Source: an uncultured Thermomicrobiales bacterium (GTDB lineage Bacteria; Chloroflexota; Chloroflexia; Thermomicrobiales; UBA6265). Taken from it: a stretch of 42,475 bases of DNA. Below the pieces are notes generated by a model, which worked only from the letters and a program-made list of their open reading frames with translations, was not told where the DNA came from and did no database searches. The first letter of the stretch is position 1, and the number at the start of each line of letters is the position of its first letter. The stretch spans positions 1 through 42,475 of the forward strand of contig CADCWL010000029.1 of NCBI GenBank assembly GCA_902806405.1, written 5' to 3'. The translations under genes and the position numbers were made by a program. This document shows positions 1 through 8,039 of this stretch, in pieces.

Positions 1-252
1 GAACGCCTCCTCGACCGCGAGGCGGAGGCGAGCCAGGTCGTGGGCGTCGCGGCCGACGACGGCGTCCCGGGCGCGCGCGAGGTGCCGAAGTGTGCCTTCC
101 CCGCCGTGCGTCTCGGCGGCGCCGGTCAGGCCGTCCTCGCCGACCAGCTCGACGACGGAGCGGAGAGCGTACGGCGCGTGGAGGCCGTAGGAGCTGAGGA
201 GCGGCGGGTCCGCCATCGCGATCGGGGTCACGCGCAGGTCGACGATCTTCAT
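1..252 (-). CDS. Enolase-superfamily dehydratase, glucarate-dehydratase-like (5' part, cut by window edge)
   Basis: The first 84 codons can be read on the minus strand from an ATG at 252 to the window edge without a stop. The protein opens MKIVDLRVTPIAMADPPLL and continues with YGLHAPYALRSVVEL and GLTGAAETHGGEG. This matches the N-terminal capping domain of glucarate dehydratases and related mandelate-racemase-type enzymes, which dehydrate sugar acids such as D-glucarate. The catalytic barrel lies outside the window, so the substrate cannot be judged. It is divergent from the RraA-family gene at 511, and the 258-base gap should hold both promoters. The sugar-acid assignment rests on the N-terminal motif only; another acid-sugar dehydratase of the same superfamily is possible. 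Confidence 0.72.
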   Translation of the reverse strand, partial: MKIVDLRVTPIAMADPPLLSSYGLHAPYALRSVVELVGEDGLTGAAETHGGEGTLRHLARARDAVVGRDAHDLARLRLAVEEAF

Positions 253-330
253 CCGTCACCCATCCCTTCCTAGCGGTGGCGGAGGGGCCGCCGACCCGGA
301 GGTCCTTCGCCCACCCCGATGTCCACGGGC

Positions 331-386
331 GCGGGCTGAAGATCCCCCTCGGAACCCACGAAGCCCTACTGGGGGCTGAGGAGTGG
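331..386. repeat. Dispersed intergenic repeat, copy A
   Basis: This stretch resembles the segment at 11552-11606. Both run from GCGG-(G/A)-TTGAA-like sequence through CACGAAGC to GGGGCTGAG, with the same order and spacing. The core can fold (AGCCC at 362-366 with GGGCT at 373-377). Both copies are intergenic. Only two copies are visible here, so family status is an inference. Confidence 0.4.
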
Positions 387-438
387 CCAAGTTTCGCGGG
401 CGTTCATCCTGCGTCCGTCCGACTCGGCTCTTCGTGCG

Positions 439-467
439 TTTACGGCGACGGGGTCGGTTGGTATGCT
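439..467 (+). promoter_or_regulatory. Candidate sigma-70 promoter for the RraA-family gene
   Basis: A -35-like TTTACG (439-444) and a -10-like TATGCT (462-467) are 17 bases apart, each matching consensus at four of six positions. The upstream ATG at 463 lies inside this -10 box, which supports translation from GTG 511 instead. Confidence 0.45.
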
Positions 468-510
468 GCCTGCCGGGATCGGGATCATAGCGCTGCGGGA
501 GGAGGGGCGC

Positions 511-1245
511 GTGACGGAGCCGACGCCGCTGCCGCGGGAGGTGCTCGACGCGCTGCGGCGGGCGAGCACCGCGACGATCACGACGCAGCTCTTTCAGCGC
601 GGGCTGCGGAACCAGTTCCTGAACAGGCTCTTGCCGCTCAACCCGAGCCACTGCCGGTTCGTCGGCGAGGCGGTTACGCTGCGCAACATCCCGATGCGGG
701 AGGACCTCGACCGGCTCGACGTCTTTCGCGACCCGGAGCATCCCCAGCGCAAGGCGATCGAGTCGGTCGGTCCGGGCCAGGTGCTGGTCGTCGACTGCCG
801 GGGTGACGTCCGGGCCGCCTCGGGCGGGAACATCCTGATGACCCGGCTGCGGGTGCGCGGGGCGGCCGGCTTCGTCAGCGACGGGGCGGTGCGCGACTCG
901 CCGGAGATTGCCGGGCAAGCCTTCCCCGCCTTCGTCGCCGGGCGGTCGGCGAACCTGAACCTGGCGGTCCACCACGCCGTCGACATCAACGTCCCGATCG
1001 CGTGCGCCGGGGTGCCCGTCTTTCCCGGCGACGTCGTCGTTGGCGACGAGGAGGGGGTGGTCGTCGTGCCGCGCCACCTGGCCGAGGAGGTGGCCGAGCC
1101 GGCCGCCGAGCAGGAGGAGCTGGAGCGCTTCGTCCTTGAGAAGGTCGAAGGGGGCGCGCCGCTAGCCGGCACCTACCCGCCGAACGAGCGGACCCTGGCC
1201 GAGTACGAGCGGTGGCGGACGGAGCGGGCGGCCGAGCGAGGGTAG
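511..1245 (+). CDS. RraA-family protein (HMG/CHA aldolase-like or oxaloacetate decarboxylase-like)
   Basis: The 244-residue protein belongs to the RraA/MenG-like fold, whose members are divalent-metal aldolases of 4-hydroxy-4-methyl-2-oxoglutarate type, decarboxylases, or RNase E inhibitors. The family signature GAAGFVSDGAVRD is complete; Arg128 and Asp129 correspond to the substrate- and metal-binding pair. The segment PIACAGVPVFPGDVVVGDEEGVVVVP is the usual C-terminal strand-turn core. I chose GTG 511 because GGGAGGAGGGG precedes it at 497-507; the in-frame ATG at 463 has no ribosome site and falls in a promoter-like -10 box. It heads a plus-strand run with an LLM oxidoreductase and a ThDP enzyme, diverging from a sugar-acid dehydratase, so catabolism of a small oxo- or hydroxy-acid is plausible. 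The exact reaction is not determinable. Confidence 0.84.
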   Translation: MTEPTPLPREVLDALRRASTATITTQLFQRGLRNQFLNRLLPLNPSHCRFVGEAVTLRNIPMREDLDRLDVFRDPEHPQRKAIESVGPGQVLVVDCRGDVRAASGGNILMTRLRVRGAAGFVSDGAVRDSPEIAGQAFPAFVAGRSANLNLAVHHAVDINVPIACAGVPVFPGDVVVGDEEGVVVVPRHLAEEVAEPAAEQEELERFVLEKVEGGAPLAGTYPPNERTLAEYERWRTERAAERG

Positions 1246-1290
1246 CCCGGAGGTGCGGGGCATCGCCTTCGGTGCGGAGAGGGGATCGGG

Positions 1291-2226
1291 TTGGTTCACC
1301 CGCGACCGTTCCGGTTCGGCGTCCAGGGACGGTCGATGGGGCCGCGCGACGAGTGGCTGGCGATGGTCCGCCGGACGGAGGGGCTCGGCTACTCCAGCTA
1401 CCTGGCGCTCGACCACCTCGTCCGCGGACTCGACCCGGTCGCCTCGTTGACGGCGGCGGCGATGGCGACGACGACCCTGCGTGTCGGCGGCTTCGTCTTC
1501 GACAACGACTTCCGGCACCCGGCGTTCCTGGCAAAGGCGGCGGCGACGATCGACGTCCTCTCCGGCGGGCGGTTCGAACTGGGAATCGGCGCCGGTTGGC
1601 TGCGGGAGGAGTACGACCAGAGCGGGATCCCCTTCGACCCCGCCGGCGTTCGGATCGACCGGATGACGGAGGCGGTCCACCTCCTCAAGCGCATCTTCAG
1701 GGAGGAGCACCCCGTTTCCTTTGCGGGGGAGCACTACGCGGTGACCAACCTGGTCTGCCCGCCGCGCCCGGTTCAACGGCCGTATCCGCCCTTCCTGATC
1801 GGCGGCGGCGGTCCCCGTGTCCTCTCGGTCGCGGGGCGGGAGGGGGACATCGTCGGGATCACGACCCGGGCGCGCCGCGACGGTACCAAGGAGACGAGCG
1901 ACCTGACGGCCGCCGCTACTGACCAGAAGATCGCCTGGGTGCGCGAGGCGGCCGGCGAGCGGTTCGACCAGATCGAGCTGAACGTCGTCGTCGGCGACGT
2001 GGTCTCCACGGCCGACGGCCGGGTCGAGGCGGAACGGCTCGCAGCACGGTACGGCGTCACGGCGGCGGAGATTCTGGAGTCGCCGCAGGTCCTAATCGGG
2101 AGCGTCGACGAGATGGTCGAGCGGCTCCTGGAGCGGCGAGAGCGGTTCGGCTTCTCCTACGTGGTGGTGACGGAGCCGAACCTGGAGGCGCTGGCACCGG
2201 TGGTGGCCCGGCTCGCCGGCGCCTGA
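1291..2226 (+). CDS. LLM-class (F420-dependent luciferase-like) oxidoreductase
   Basis: This is a 311-residue single-domain TIM-barrel protein of the bacterial luciferase-like family. The N-terminus FRFGVQGRSMGPRDEWLAM, the central segment LSGGRFELGIGAGWLREEY and the IGGGG loop are typical of the subgroup that uses deazaflavin F420 or FMN. The C-terminal SVDEMVERLLERRERFGFSY is the standard closing helix. Translation starts at TTG 1291 behind GGAGAGG (1276-1282); no ATG lies nearby in frame. The cofactor choice is inferred from family resemblance and the substrate is unknown. It lies 45 bases after the RraA-family gene and 72 bases before the ThDP enzyme, which suggests one transcript. Confidence 0.85.
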   Translation: MVHPRPFRFGVQGRSMGPRDEWLAMVRRTEGLGYSSYLALDHLVRGLDPVASLTAAAMATTTLRVGGFVFDNDFRHPAFLAKAAATIDVLSGGRFELGIGAGWLREEYDQSGIPFDPAGVRIDRMTEAVHLLKRIFREEHPVSFAGEHYAVTNLVCPPRPVQRPYPPFLIGGGGPRVLSVAGREGDIVGITTRARRDGTKETSDLTAAATDQKIAWVREAAGERFDQIELNVVVGDVVSTADGRVEAERLAARYGVTAAEILESPQVLIGSVDEMVERLLERRERFGFSYVVVTEPNLEALAPVVARLAGA

Positions 2227-2298
2227 CACCGGTCGGAGACCGGTAGGCGGCCAAAGACGAGGGCGCGCGGCGGTGGCGGCGGGCGAGGAGGCGGAGGG

Positions 2299-3963
2299 AT
2301 GGCCGAGGTGCGCGCCGGGGTCGCGGCGGCGCGGGTGCTCCGGGATCGGGGGGTCAGGTTCGCCTTCGGCGTGCCGGGCGAGAGCTTCCTGGGGTTGCTC
2401 GACGCGCTGCGCGAGACGCCCGAGATCCGGCTCGTCGCCACCCGACACGAGGGCGGGGCGGCGTTCATGGCGGAGGCGGTCGGCAAACTGACCGGCGTCC
2501 CGGCCATCTGCATGGGCACCCGCGGCGTCGGCTCGGCCAACCTTGCAATCGGCGTCCACACCGCCTACCAGGACTCTACGCCGCTGATCGCCCTCGTCGG
2601 CCAGGTGGAGACGCCGTTCCGGCACCGGGAGGCGCTCCAGGAGGTGGAGCTCGCGTCGTTCCTGGGTCCGATCACCAAGTGGGCGGTCGAGGCGCCGAGC
2701 GGCGGGCGGCTTCCCGACCTGGTCGCGGAAGCCTATCGACGGAGCGTCGCGGGGCGCCCCGGTCCGGTCGCCGTTGCTCTCCGGGGGGACATCCTGGACG
2801 AGCCGGCGCGGGCCGATCTGCCTCCGCCCACGGCGGCGCCCACGGCGGCGCCCCGACCCGGTGAGGCCGCGGCGATCGTGGCCCTGCTTGCCGCCGCACG
2901 CCGCCCGCTCGTGATCGCCGGCGGCGGCGTGCTACGCTCGGGAGCCTCCGATCGCCTGGTCGAGCTGGCGGAGCGGCTGGGGCTGCCGGTGGTGACCGCG
3001 TTCCGTCGCCACGACGCCTTCCCGAACCACCACCCCCTCTACCTCGGCCCGCTCTCCTTCGGCGCGCCCCCCTCCGTTGCCGAGCGGGCACGGGCGGCGG
3101 ACGTGATGTTGGCGATCGGCACCCGGCTCTCGGAGCTGACCACGCTCGGCTACACCGTCCCCGCCCCGGGCGCGACCTTGATCCACGTCGACGTCGCGCC
3201 GGAGGTGTTAGGCCGCAGCGTTCCGGCCCGCCACGCCGTCGCCGCCGACGCCGCCGAGACGATCGCCGCCTTGCTCGCTCAAGCCCCGGCTGGTGTCGAT
3301 CCCGATCGGACGGCGGCCAACGCGCGCGACCGCGCCGTGTACGAGGCTGCATCCTTCCCTCCCTCGACAAGCACCGTCGCCGACGGCGTCGACCCGGCGC
3401 TCGTCGTCGCGGAGCTGCAGCGGCGGCTGCCGGTGGAGGCGATTCTGACCAGCGACGCCGGCAACTTCTGGGGTTGGTTCGCCCGCTTCTACCGCTTCCG
3501 GCGACCGGGAACGCTCCTCGGGCCGACCTCTGGGGCGATGGGTTACGCCGTCCCGGCTGCGGTTGCCGCGGCGCTGGTGCGCAGCGGCGCGGCGCCGGTG
3601 GTGGCGCTGGCGGGGGACGGCGGCTTCCTAATGACCGGCGGCGAGCTGGCGGTCGCCGCCCAGCACGGGTTGAAGGTTACGTGCGTCGTTTTCGACGACG
3701 CGCTCTACGGGACGATCCGGCTGCACCAGGAGCGGGCCTATCCGGGCCGGGTCGCCGGCACCGAGCTCTGGAGCCCCGATTTCGTCCGCTACGCGGAAGC
3801 GTTCGGCGGCCTCGGCGTCCGTATCGAGCGGAACGAGGAGATCGTCGACGGCGTCCGGGCGGCGCTGGCCCACCCCGGCATCGCGATCCTCCACGTTGTC
3901 GTCGCGCGGGAGACGATCGCCGTCGGGCAATCGCTCGGTAGGGTGTCCGGGCGGGCGGGGTAG
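2299..3963 (+). CDS. Thiamine-diphosphate-dependent enzyme, acetolactate-synthase-like
   Basis: The 554-residue protein has the three-domain layout of the ThDP decarboxylase/carboligase superfamily: pyrimidine-binding domain (about 1-165), central domain (about 185-310) and pyrophosphate-binding domain (about 365-530). The proton-relay glutamate is Glu51 in RHEGGAAFMAE. The metal motif begins at GDGG (Asp440), but the usual Asn-Asn at its far end is replaced by Asp466-Asp467 in VFDDALYGTIR. The rest (RLHQERAYPGRVAGTEL) closely follows ALS-like homologues of unknown substrate. It is probably not the biosynthetic acetolactate synthase, since no small regulatory subunit gene is adjacent. ATG 2299 follows GGAGGCGGAGG. 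It ends the plus-strand run and converges on the DUF1932 gene. Confidence 0.85.
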   Translation: MAEVRAGVAAARVLRDRGVRFAFGVPGESFLGLLDALRETPEIRLVATRHEGGAAFMAEAVGKLTGVPAICMGTRGVGSANLAIGVHTAYQDSTPLIALVGQVETPFRHREALQEVELASFLGPITKWAVEAPSGGRLPDLVAEAYRRSVAGRPGPVAVALRGDILDEPARADLPPPTAAPTAAPRPGEAAAIVALLAAARRPLVIAGGGVLRSGASDRLVELAERLGLPVVTAFRRHDAFPNHHPLYLGPLSFGAPPSVAERARAADVMLAIGTRLSELTTLGYTVPAPGATLIHVDVAPEVLGRSVPARHAVAADAAETIAALLAQAPAGVDPDRTAANARDRAVYEAASFPPSTSTVADGVDPALVVAELQRRLPVEAILTSDAGNFWGWFARFYRFRRPGTLLGPTSGAMGYAVPAAVAAALVRSGAAPVVALAGDGGFLMTGGELAVAAQHGLKVTCVVFDDALYGTIRLHQERAYPGRVAGTELWSPDFVRYAEAFGGLGVRIERNEEIVDGVRAALAHPGIAILHVVVARETIAVGQSLGRVSGRAG

Positions 3964-3976
3964 GCCTAATGCAGCG

Positions 3977-4870
3977 CTACCTCGCCGTCGCCGGTTCGGC
4001 GAGCGCGGTGGCTAGGGCCGCCACGACGCCGGCCAGGTCCCGGTTCGGGTCGCGGCTCTCCGGAGACTCGGTGCCGATCGGCGTGGCGGCGACGAAGCGG
4101 TAGACGTCGGCGGCGCCGGTCAGGATGTTCGGGGTTAGGCCGAGGTCGGCGAAGCAGGTGGCAATCTCCTCCATCTCGCCGACCCAGCGGTACGCCTTCG
4201 GCGGCATCGTCGGCACCGACCGCTCCAGCCAGGCGAGAACGTCCGGGATGCTCTCCCGCTGCTCGGCGCGGAGCGTCTCCTCTAGCCCCATCAGGCGGGC
4301 CGCGGTCAGCAGCTCCGTGCCGAGCGCCTGGAGCCCCTTGGTCAGCGCGCCGTAGCACATCTTCAAGCCGGAGGCCTGGCCGATCTCGTCGCCGATGACG
4401 CGGACGTCGAGGCCGAAGCCCGAAAGCTCGGCGAACGCCGCCGCCCCGGGGCCGGAGGCGTAGAAGTGCGTGCCGGGCTGCCGCGGCGGCGGCCCGACAA
4501 TGCCGACGTCGGCAAAGCGGCCGCCGGCGCCGAGGATCGTGTCGCCGATGGCGCGGACCGAGCTCGGGGCGATCGCGTTGCAGTCGGCGTAGAGGAGGTC
4601 GGCGCCAGTGGCTTGGATCGCGAGCGCGACGTCCGCTGCCACCACCCGCGCCTTCGCCGGCACGAGGACGCAGAGGAGAAGATCGGCCTCGCGCACCAGT
4701 TCCTTGAGGCCGGCGGTGTCCTCCATGCCGGCCCGCTCCGCCAACTCCCGCGAGCGCTCGCTGCGGCCACCGAGGTGGGTGACGACCCGCAGGCCGTTCG
4801 CGCGCAGCACGCCGCCGATCGAGTGCCCCATGTCGCCGGGGCTGAGCACGCCGACGGTGGTCGGTGCCAT
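3977..4870 (-). CDS. NAD(P)-dependent dehydrogenase with DUF1932 C-terminal domain
   Basis: This 297-residue protein is of the 6-phosphogluconate/3-hydroxyisobutyrate dehydrogenase superfamily. The Rossmann motif GVLSPGDMG lies at residues 7-15. The C-terminal DUF1932 domain begins near GQASGLKMCYGALTKGLQAL, whose Lys is in the position of the family's catalytic lysine. The substrate is unknown; relatives act on beta-hydroxy acids or imines. ATG 4870 is chosen because the sequence in front of it encodes no homology and the Rossmann motif follows immediately. It lies 169 bases after the HMG-CoA lyase gene in the same direction, so it may be the last gene of the leucine-degradation transcript, although the gap allows a separate promoter. 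Confidence 0.8.
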   Translation of the reverse strand: MAPTTVGVLSPGDMGHSIGGVLRANGLRVVTHLGGRSERSRELAERAGMEDTAGLKELVREADLLLCVLVPAKARVVAADVALAIQATGADLLYADCNAIAPSSVRAIGDTILGAGGRFADVGIVGPPPRQPGTHFYASGPGAAAFAELSGFGLDVRVIGDEIGQASGLKMCYGALTKGLQALGTELLTAARLMGLEETLRAEQRESIPDVLAWLERSVPTMPPKAYRWVGEMEEIATCFADLGLTPNILTGAADVYRFVAATPIGTESPESRDPNRDLAGVVAALATALAEPATAR

Positions 4871-5039
4871 GGCGGTCGCTCCTTGCCGATGATCGGAAGG
4901 TCGGGGATGCTCGGCTACCGTAAGGGCACTCGCCGGCCGTGGCAAGGGGGCCGACGCCGCGACCGCTCCGGTTGGGAAGGGTGCTGCGGGGAAGCGTCCG
5001 AATGCGGGGACGGCTCGGGGCGGGCTCGTGCTTCCCGTG

Positions 5040-5930
5040 TTACCCGGTGCCGGCCCCTGCCATCCCGGCCCGGAGGCCGGCGACGGCGTCGATGACGGCC
5101 GCGCGGTCGACGCCGGTCTCGATGCCCTGGCGATCAAGGAAGGCGACCAGTTCCTCCGTCGCGAGGTTGCCGGGGGCGCCCGGGGCGAAGGGGCAGCCGC
5201 CGAGACCGCCGGCGGCGCCGTCGAAGACGGTGATGCCGCGGGCGAGGCCGGCGGCAACGTTCGCGATAGCCCGGCCGCGGGTGTCGTGGAAGTGGAGCGC
5301 GAGCCGGTCGACCGGGAGATGCGCCAGCGCGACGTCGAGGAGGGCGTCGACCGCCTCCGGCGTCGCGGCGCCGATGGTGTCGGCGAGCGCCACCTCGGCG
5401 CAGCCGAGATCGAGCAGCCGCCGCGCGACCCCGAGCACGGCCGCCGGGGCGACCGCCCCCTCGTACGGACAGCCGAAGGCGACGGAGACGTAGCCGCGGA
5501 CCCAGAGCCCCTCGGCGCGGGCACGGGCGACGACCGGACCGAAGCGGGCGAACGTCTCCTCGATCGAACCGCGGACGTTCGCTTGGGCAAACGCCTCGGT
5601 GGCGGCGGTGAAGAGGGCGATCGCCGGGACCCCGGCCGCCAGCGCCCGCTCCAGGCCGCGGGGGTTTGGCACCAGGGCCGGGTAGCGCACGCCGGGGCGG
5701 CGACGGACGGCGCGCACGACCGCGTCGGCGTCGGCGAGCTGCGGGACGGCGGCCGGATTGACGAAGCTCGTCGTCTCGACGGTCGGCAAGCCGGCCGCGG
5801 CAAGCGCCTCGACGAAGGCGACCTTGACGGCGGTTGGCACGCGGGCTGGTTCGTTCTGGAGGCCGTCCCGCGGCCCGACCTCGACGACCGTCACCCGCCG
5901 CGGCGCGCCCCCCGCCCGCTCCTCCGTCAT
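5040..5930 (-). CDS. Hydroxymethylglutaryl-CoA lyase
   Basis: The enzyme cleaves HMG-CoA to acetoacetate and acetyl-CoA, the last step of leucine catabolism. The 296-residue protein has the HMGL-like TIM barrel: EVGPRDGLQNE near the N-terminus (metal and catalytic residues), TTSFVNP, LHFHDTRGRA with the metal-binding histidines, and GGLGGCPFAPGAPGN with the active-site cysteine of the glycine-rich loop. Its ATG overlaps the TGA of the biotin carboxylase gene (ATGA at 5927-5930), so the two are almost certainly translated in a coupled way. Length and motif order match bacterial LiuE/MvaB-type enzymes. Confidence 0.92.
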   Translation of the reverse strand: MTEERAGGAPRRVTVVEVGPRDGLQNEPARVPTAVKVAFVEALAAAGLPTVETTSFVNPAAVPQLADADAVVRAVRRRPGVRYPALVPNPRGLERALAAGVPAIALFTAATEAFAQANVRGSIEETFARFGPVVARARAEGLWVRGYVSVAFGCPYEGAVAPAAVLGVARRLLDLGCAEVALADTIGAATPEAVDALLDVALAHLPVDRLALHFHDTRGRAIANVAAGLARGITVFDGAAGGLGGCPFAPGAPGNLATEELVAFLDRQGIETGVDRAAVIDAVAGLRAGMAGAGTG

Positions 5931-7942
5931 CGCGACCCTCCGCCGCGCTCGCCGGCCGCTGCCGGTTCCGGCTCCTCGTCCAGGTCGAGCTCGACGAGGA
6001 CGTCGCCGGCTTCGACCTGCTCGTCGGGGCGGCGGTGAACGGCACGGACGACACCGGCCGCCGGTGCGTCGCAGGCGAGCTCGATCTTCATCGACGAGAG
6101 GGTGACGAGCGGCGTGCCGGCCGCGACGCGGTCGCCGACCGTGACGTCGACGCGCAGGACCCGCCCCGGCAGGGGGGCACGGACGCGCCCGTCGCCGCGG
6201 ACGCCGCTCGATCGCCCGAGCGTCGGCGGCAGGGGGCCGGCTCGCAACCGCCAGCGGCCGCCGGCGCCGGCGACCTCCAAGCCGTCTCCCTCCTCGACGA
6301 CGGCGACGCGGGCGACCTGGTTGCCGAGGGCGACGGACCAGACCCCGTCCGCGCCGCGCCACCAGCGTAGCGGTTGCTCGTCGTCGCCGAGGCGGACCAG
6401 CCAGTGGTCGCGGTCCCCGTCGCCGCGGACGGCGGCGCGCTCCTCCCAGGCTTCGGCCTCGTCGTCGCCGTGGAAGGCGAGCGAGGCGGTGCCGGCGAGG
6501 CGGAAGGGGCCGATCGCGGCCCAGGGGTTGTCGCTCGGCGGCCGGTCGAGGGCGTGGGCGACCGCCGCCGCGAGCGCCGTGGTGCGCGGCGGGCGCGGGG
6601 TGGGAACCCGGGCTGCCGTCGCCGTCGTCGTCCGGCCGGTTGCCATCTCGGGATGGGAGAGCGCGGCGAGGAGCCAGGGGACGTTGGTCGCGACGCCGGC
6701 GACGACGGTGCGATCGAGGGCATCGCGCAGGGCGGCGAGGGCGGCGTCGCGGTCGGGGCCGTGGGCGATCAGCTTCGCCAGGAGCGGGTCGTAGGCGGCG
6801 GGGACGGCGTCGCCCGAGGCGTAGCCGGCGTCGACACGGACGTCGGGCCGCACCGGCCAGGCGACGGTTCGCAGCGTGCCGGGGCTGGGCAGGAAGTCGG
6901 CCGCCGGGTCCTCGGCGTAGACCCGCGCCTCGACGGCGTGGCCCCGGGGCGCGGGGGCGTCGTGCGCGGGGAGGCCGTCGCCGGCCGCGACCCGGAGCTG
7001 CCAGGCGACGAGGTCGATTCCGGCGACGAGCTCCGTGACCGGGTGCTCGACCTGGAGGCGGGGGTTGATCTCCAAGAAGGCGAGGGTGCCGTCGGCGCCG
7101 AGGAGGAACTCGCAGGTGGCGACCCCGGAGAGGCCGACGGCGCGGGCGAGGGCGGTCGCGTGGTCGTGAAGGGCGCGGCGGGCGTCGGCGGCGAGGTTTG
7201 GGGCGGGTGCCTCCTCGACGACCTTCTGGTGGCGGCGCTGGAGGGAGCAGTCGCGGTCACCGAGGACGAGGACGGCGGTGCCTGCGGCGACGACCTGGAC
7301 CTCGACGTGGCGCGGCTCGGTCAGCTCCCGCTCCAAGTAGACGACCGCGCCGGCGCCGGACGCGGCGGCCTCCCGCCGGGCCGCCGCCACGGCGGCGGCA
7401 AGTGCCGCCGCGTCGCCAACGCGGCGCATGCCGCGGCCACCGCCCGCGCCCGCCGGCTTGACGAGGAGCGGAAAGCCGACCTGTGCGGCGGCACGGTCCC
7501 AGCCGGCCGGGTCGTCGCCGAGGGGGAGGCTGGCGGGGAGCGTCGGCACCCCGGCAGCCCTGGCCGCGTGGAGGGTAGCGATCTTGTCGCCGCAGAGGGC
7601 GAGCGTCTCGGGGGATGGGCCGACGAAGCGGATGCCGGCGGCGGCGCAGGCGGCGGCGAGCTCGGAGCGCTCGCTGAGGAAGCCGTAACCTGGGTGGAGC
7701 AACCCCGCTCCGGCCCGCTGCGCCGCCGCGACGACGCGGGCGGCGTCGAGCTCCGCCCCCGCCTCGCCGACGACCTCGACGCGGCCAACCTGGCGCGCGG
7801 CGTAGCCGTCCCGGTCCGGCTCGCCGAGGAGCAGGATCGGGGTCGCCCCCAGGCGGCGGCAGGTCGCCGCGATGCGGACGGCGATCTCGCCCCGATTCGC
7901 GATCGCGATCCGGGCGCCCGGGAGCGGGGTTACGTCGGACAT
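5927..7942 (-). CDS. Acyl-CoA carboxylase biotin-carrying alpha subunit (methylcrotonyl-CoA carboxylase type)
   Basis: This is a 671-residue fusion of biotin carboxylase and biotin carboxyl carrier protein. It has the N-terminal PreATP-grasp start RIAIANRGEIAVRI, an ATP-grasp domain with the glycine-rich loop PAGAGGGRGMRRV, the EINPRLQVEHPVTE catalytic segment, and a C-terminal biotinyl domain. There Lys619 in SSMKIE is the biotinylated residue; the usual Ala before Met is Ser. Paired with the carboxyltransferase at 9755, it would carboxylate 3-methylcrotonyl-CoA, judging by the surrounding pathway genes. I chose ATG 7942, preceded by GAGGG; the in-frame extension to 7996 is repeat sequence. 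Other acyl-CoA substrates are possible. Confidence 0.9.
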   Translation of the reverse strand: MSDVTPLPGARIAIANRGEIAVRIAATCRRLGATPILLLGEPDRDGYAARQVGRVEVVGEAGAELDAARVVAAAQRAGAGLLHPGYGFLSERSELAAACAAAGIRFVGPSPETLALCGDKIATLHAARAAGVPTLPASLPLGDDPAGWDRAAAQVGFPLLVKPAGAGGGRGMRRVGDAAALAAAVAAARREAAASGAGAVVYLERELTEPRHVEVQVVAAGTAVLVLGDRDCSLQRRHQKVVEEAPAPNLAADARRALHDHATALARAVGLSGVATCEFLLGADGTLAFLEINPRLQVEHPVTELVAGIDLVAWQLRVAAGDGLPAHDAPAPRGHAVEARVYAEDPAADFLPSPGTLRTVAWPVRPDVRVDAGYASGDAVPAAYDPLLAKLIAHGPDRDAALAALRDALDRTVVAGVATNVPWLLAALSHPEMATGRTTTATAARVPTPRPPRTTALAAAVAHALDRPPSDNPWAAIGPFRLAGTASLAFHGDDEAEAWEERAAVRGDGDRDHWLVRLGDDEQPLRWWRGADGVWSVALGNQVARVAVVEEGDGLEVAGAGGRWRLRAGPLPPTLGRSSGVRGDGRVRAPLPGRVLRVDVTVGDRVAAGTPLVTLSSMKIELACDAPAAGVVRAVHRRPDEQVEAGDVLVELDLDEEPEPAAAGERGGGSR

Positions 7943-7959
7943 GGGACCCTCACCCCCGC

Positions 7960-7985
7960 CCCCTCCCCCTCGCGAGGGAGAGGGG
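7960..7985. repeat. C/G-rich palindromic intergenic element
   Basis: Arms 7960-7972 and 7973-7985 are 13-base inverted repeats with one mismatch and no spacer, centred on CTCGCGAG. The element sits between the enoyl-CoA hydratase stop and the carboxylase alpha-subunit start. It resembles REP-like C-rich/G-rich palindromes common in Chloroflexota intergenic DNA. Confidence 0.5.
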
Positions 7986-8039
7986 TGCCGGGTCACGGAC
8001 GACCATCGGCGGGCCCGACGGGGCGGTTTGATCGGGCGC

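Noticed and set aside
463-510. ATG 463 as the start of the RraA-family gene
   Set aside because: It lies in a -10-like TATGCT, has no ribosome site, and adds residues with no family match; GTG 511 has GGAGGAGGGG in front.
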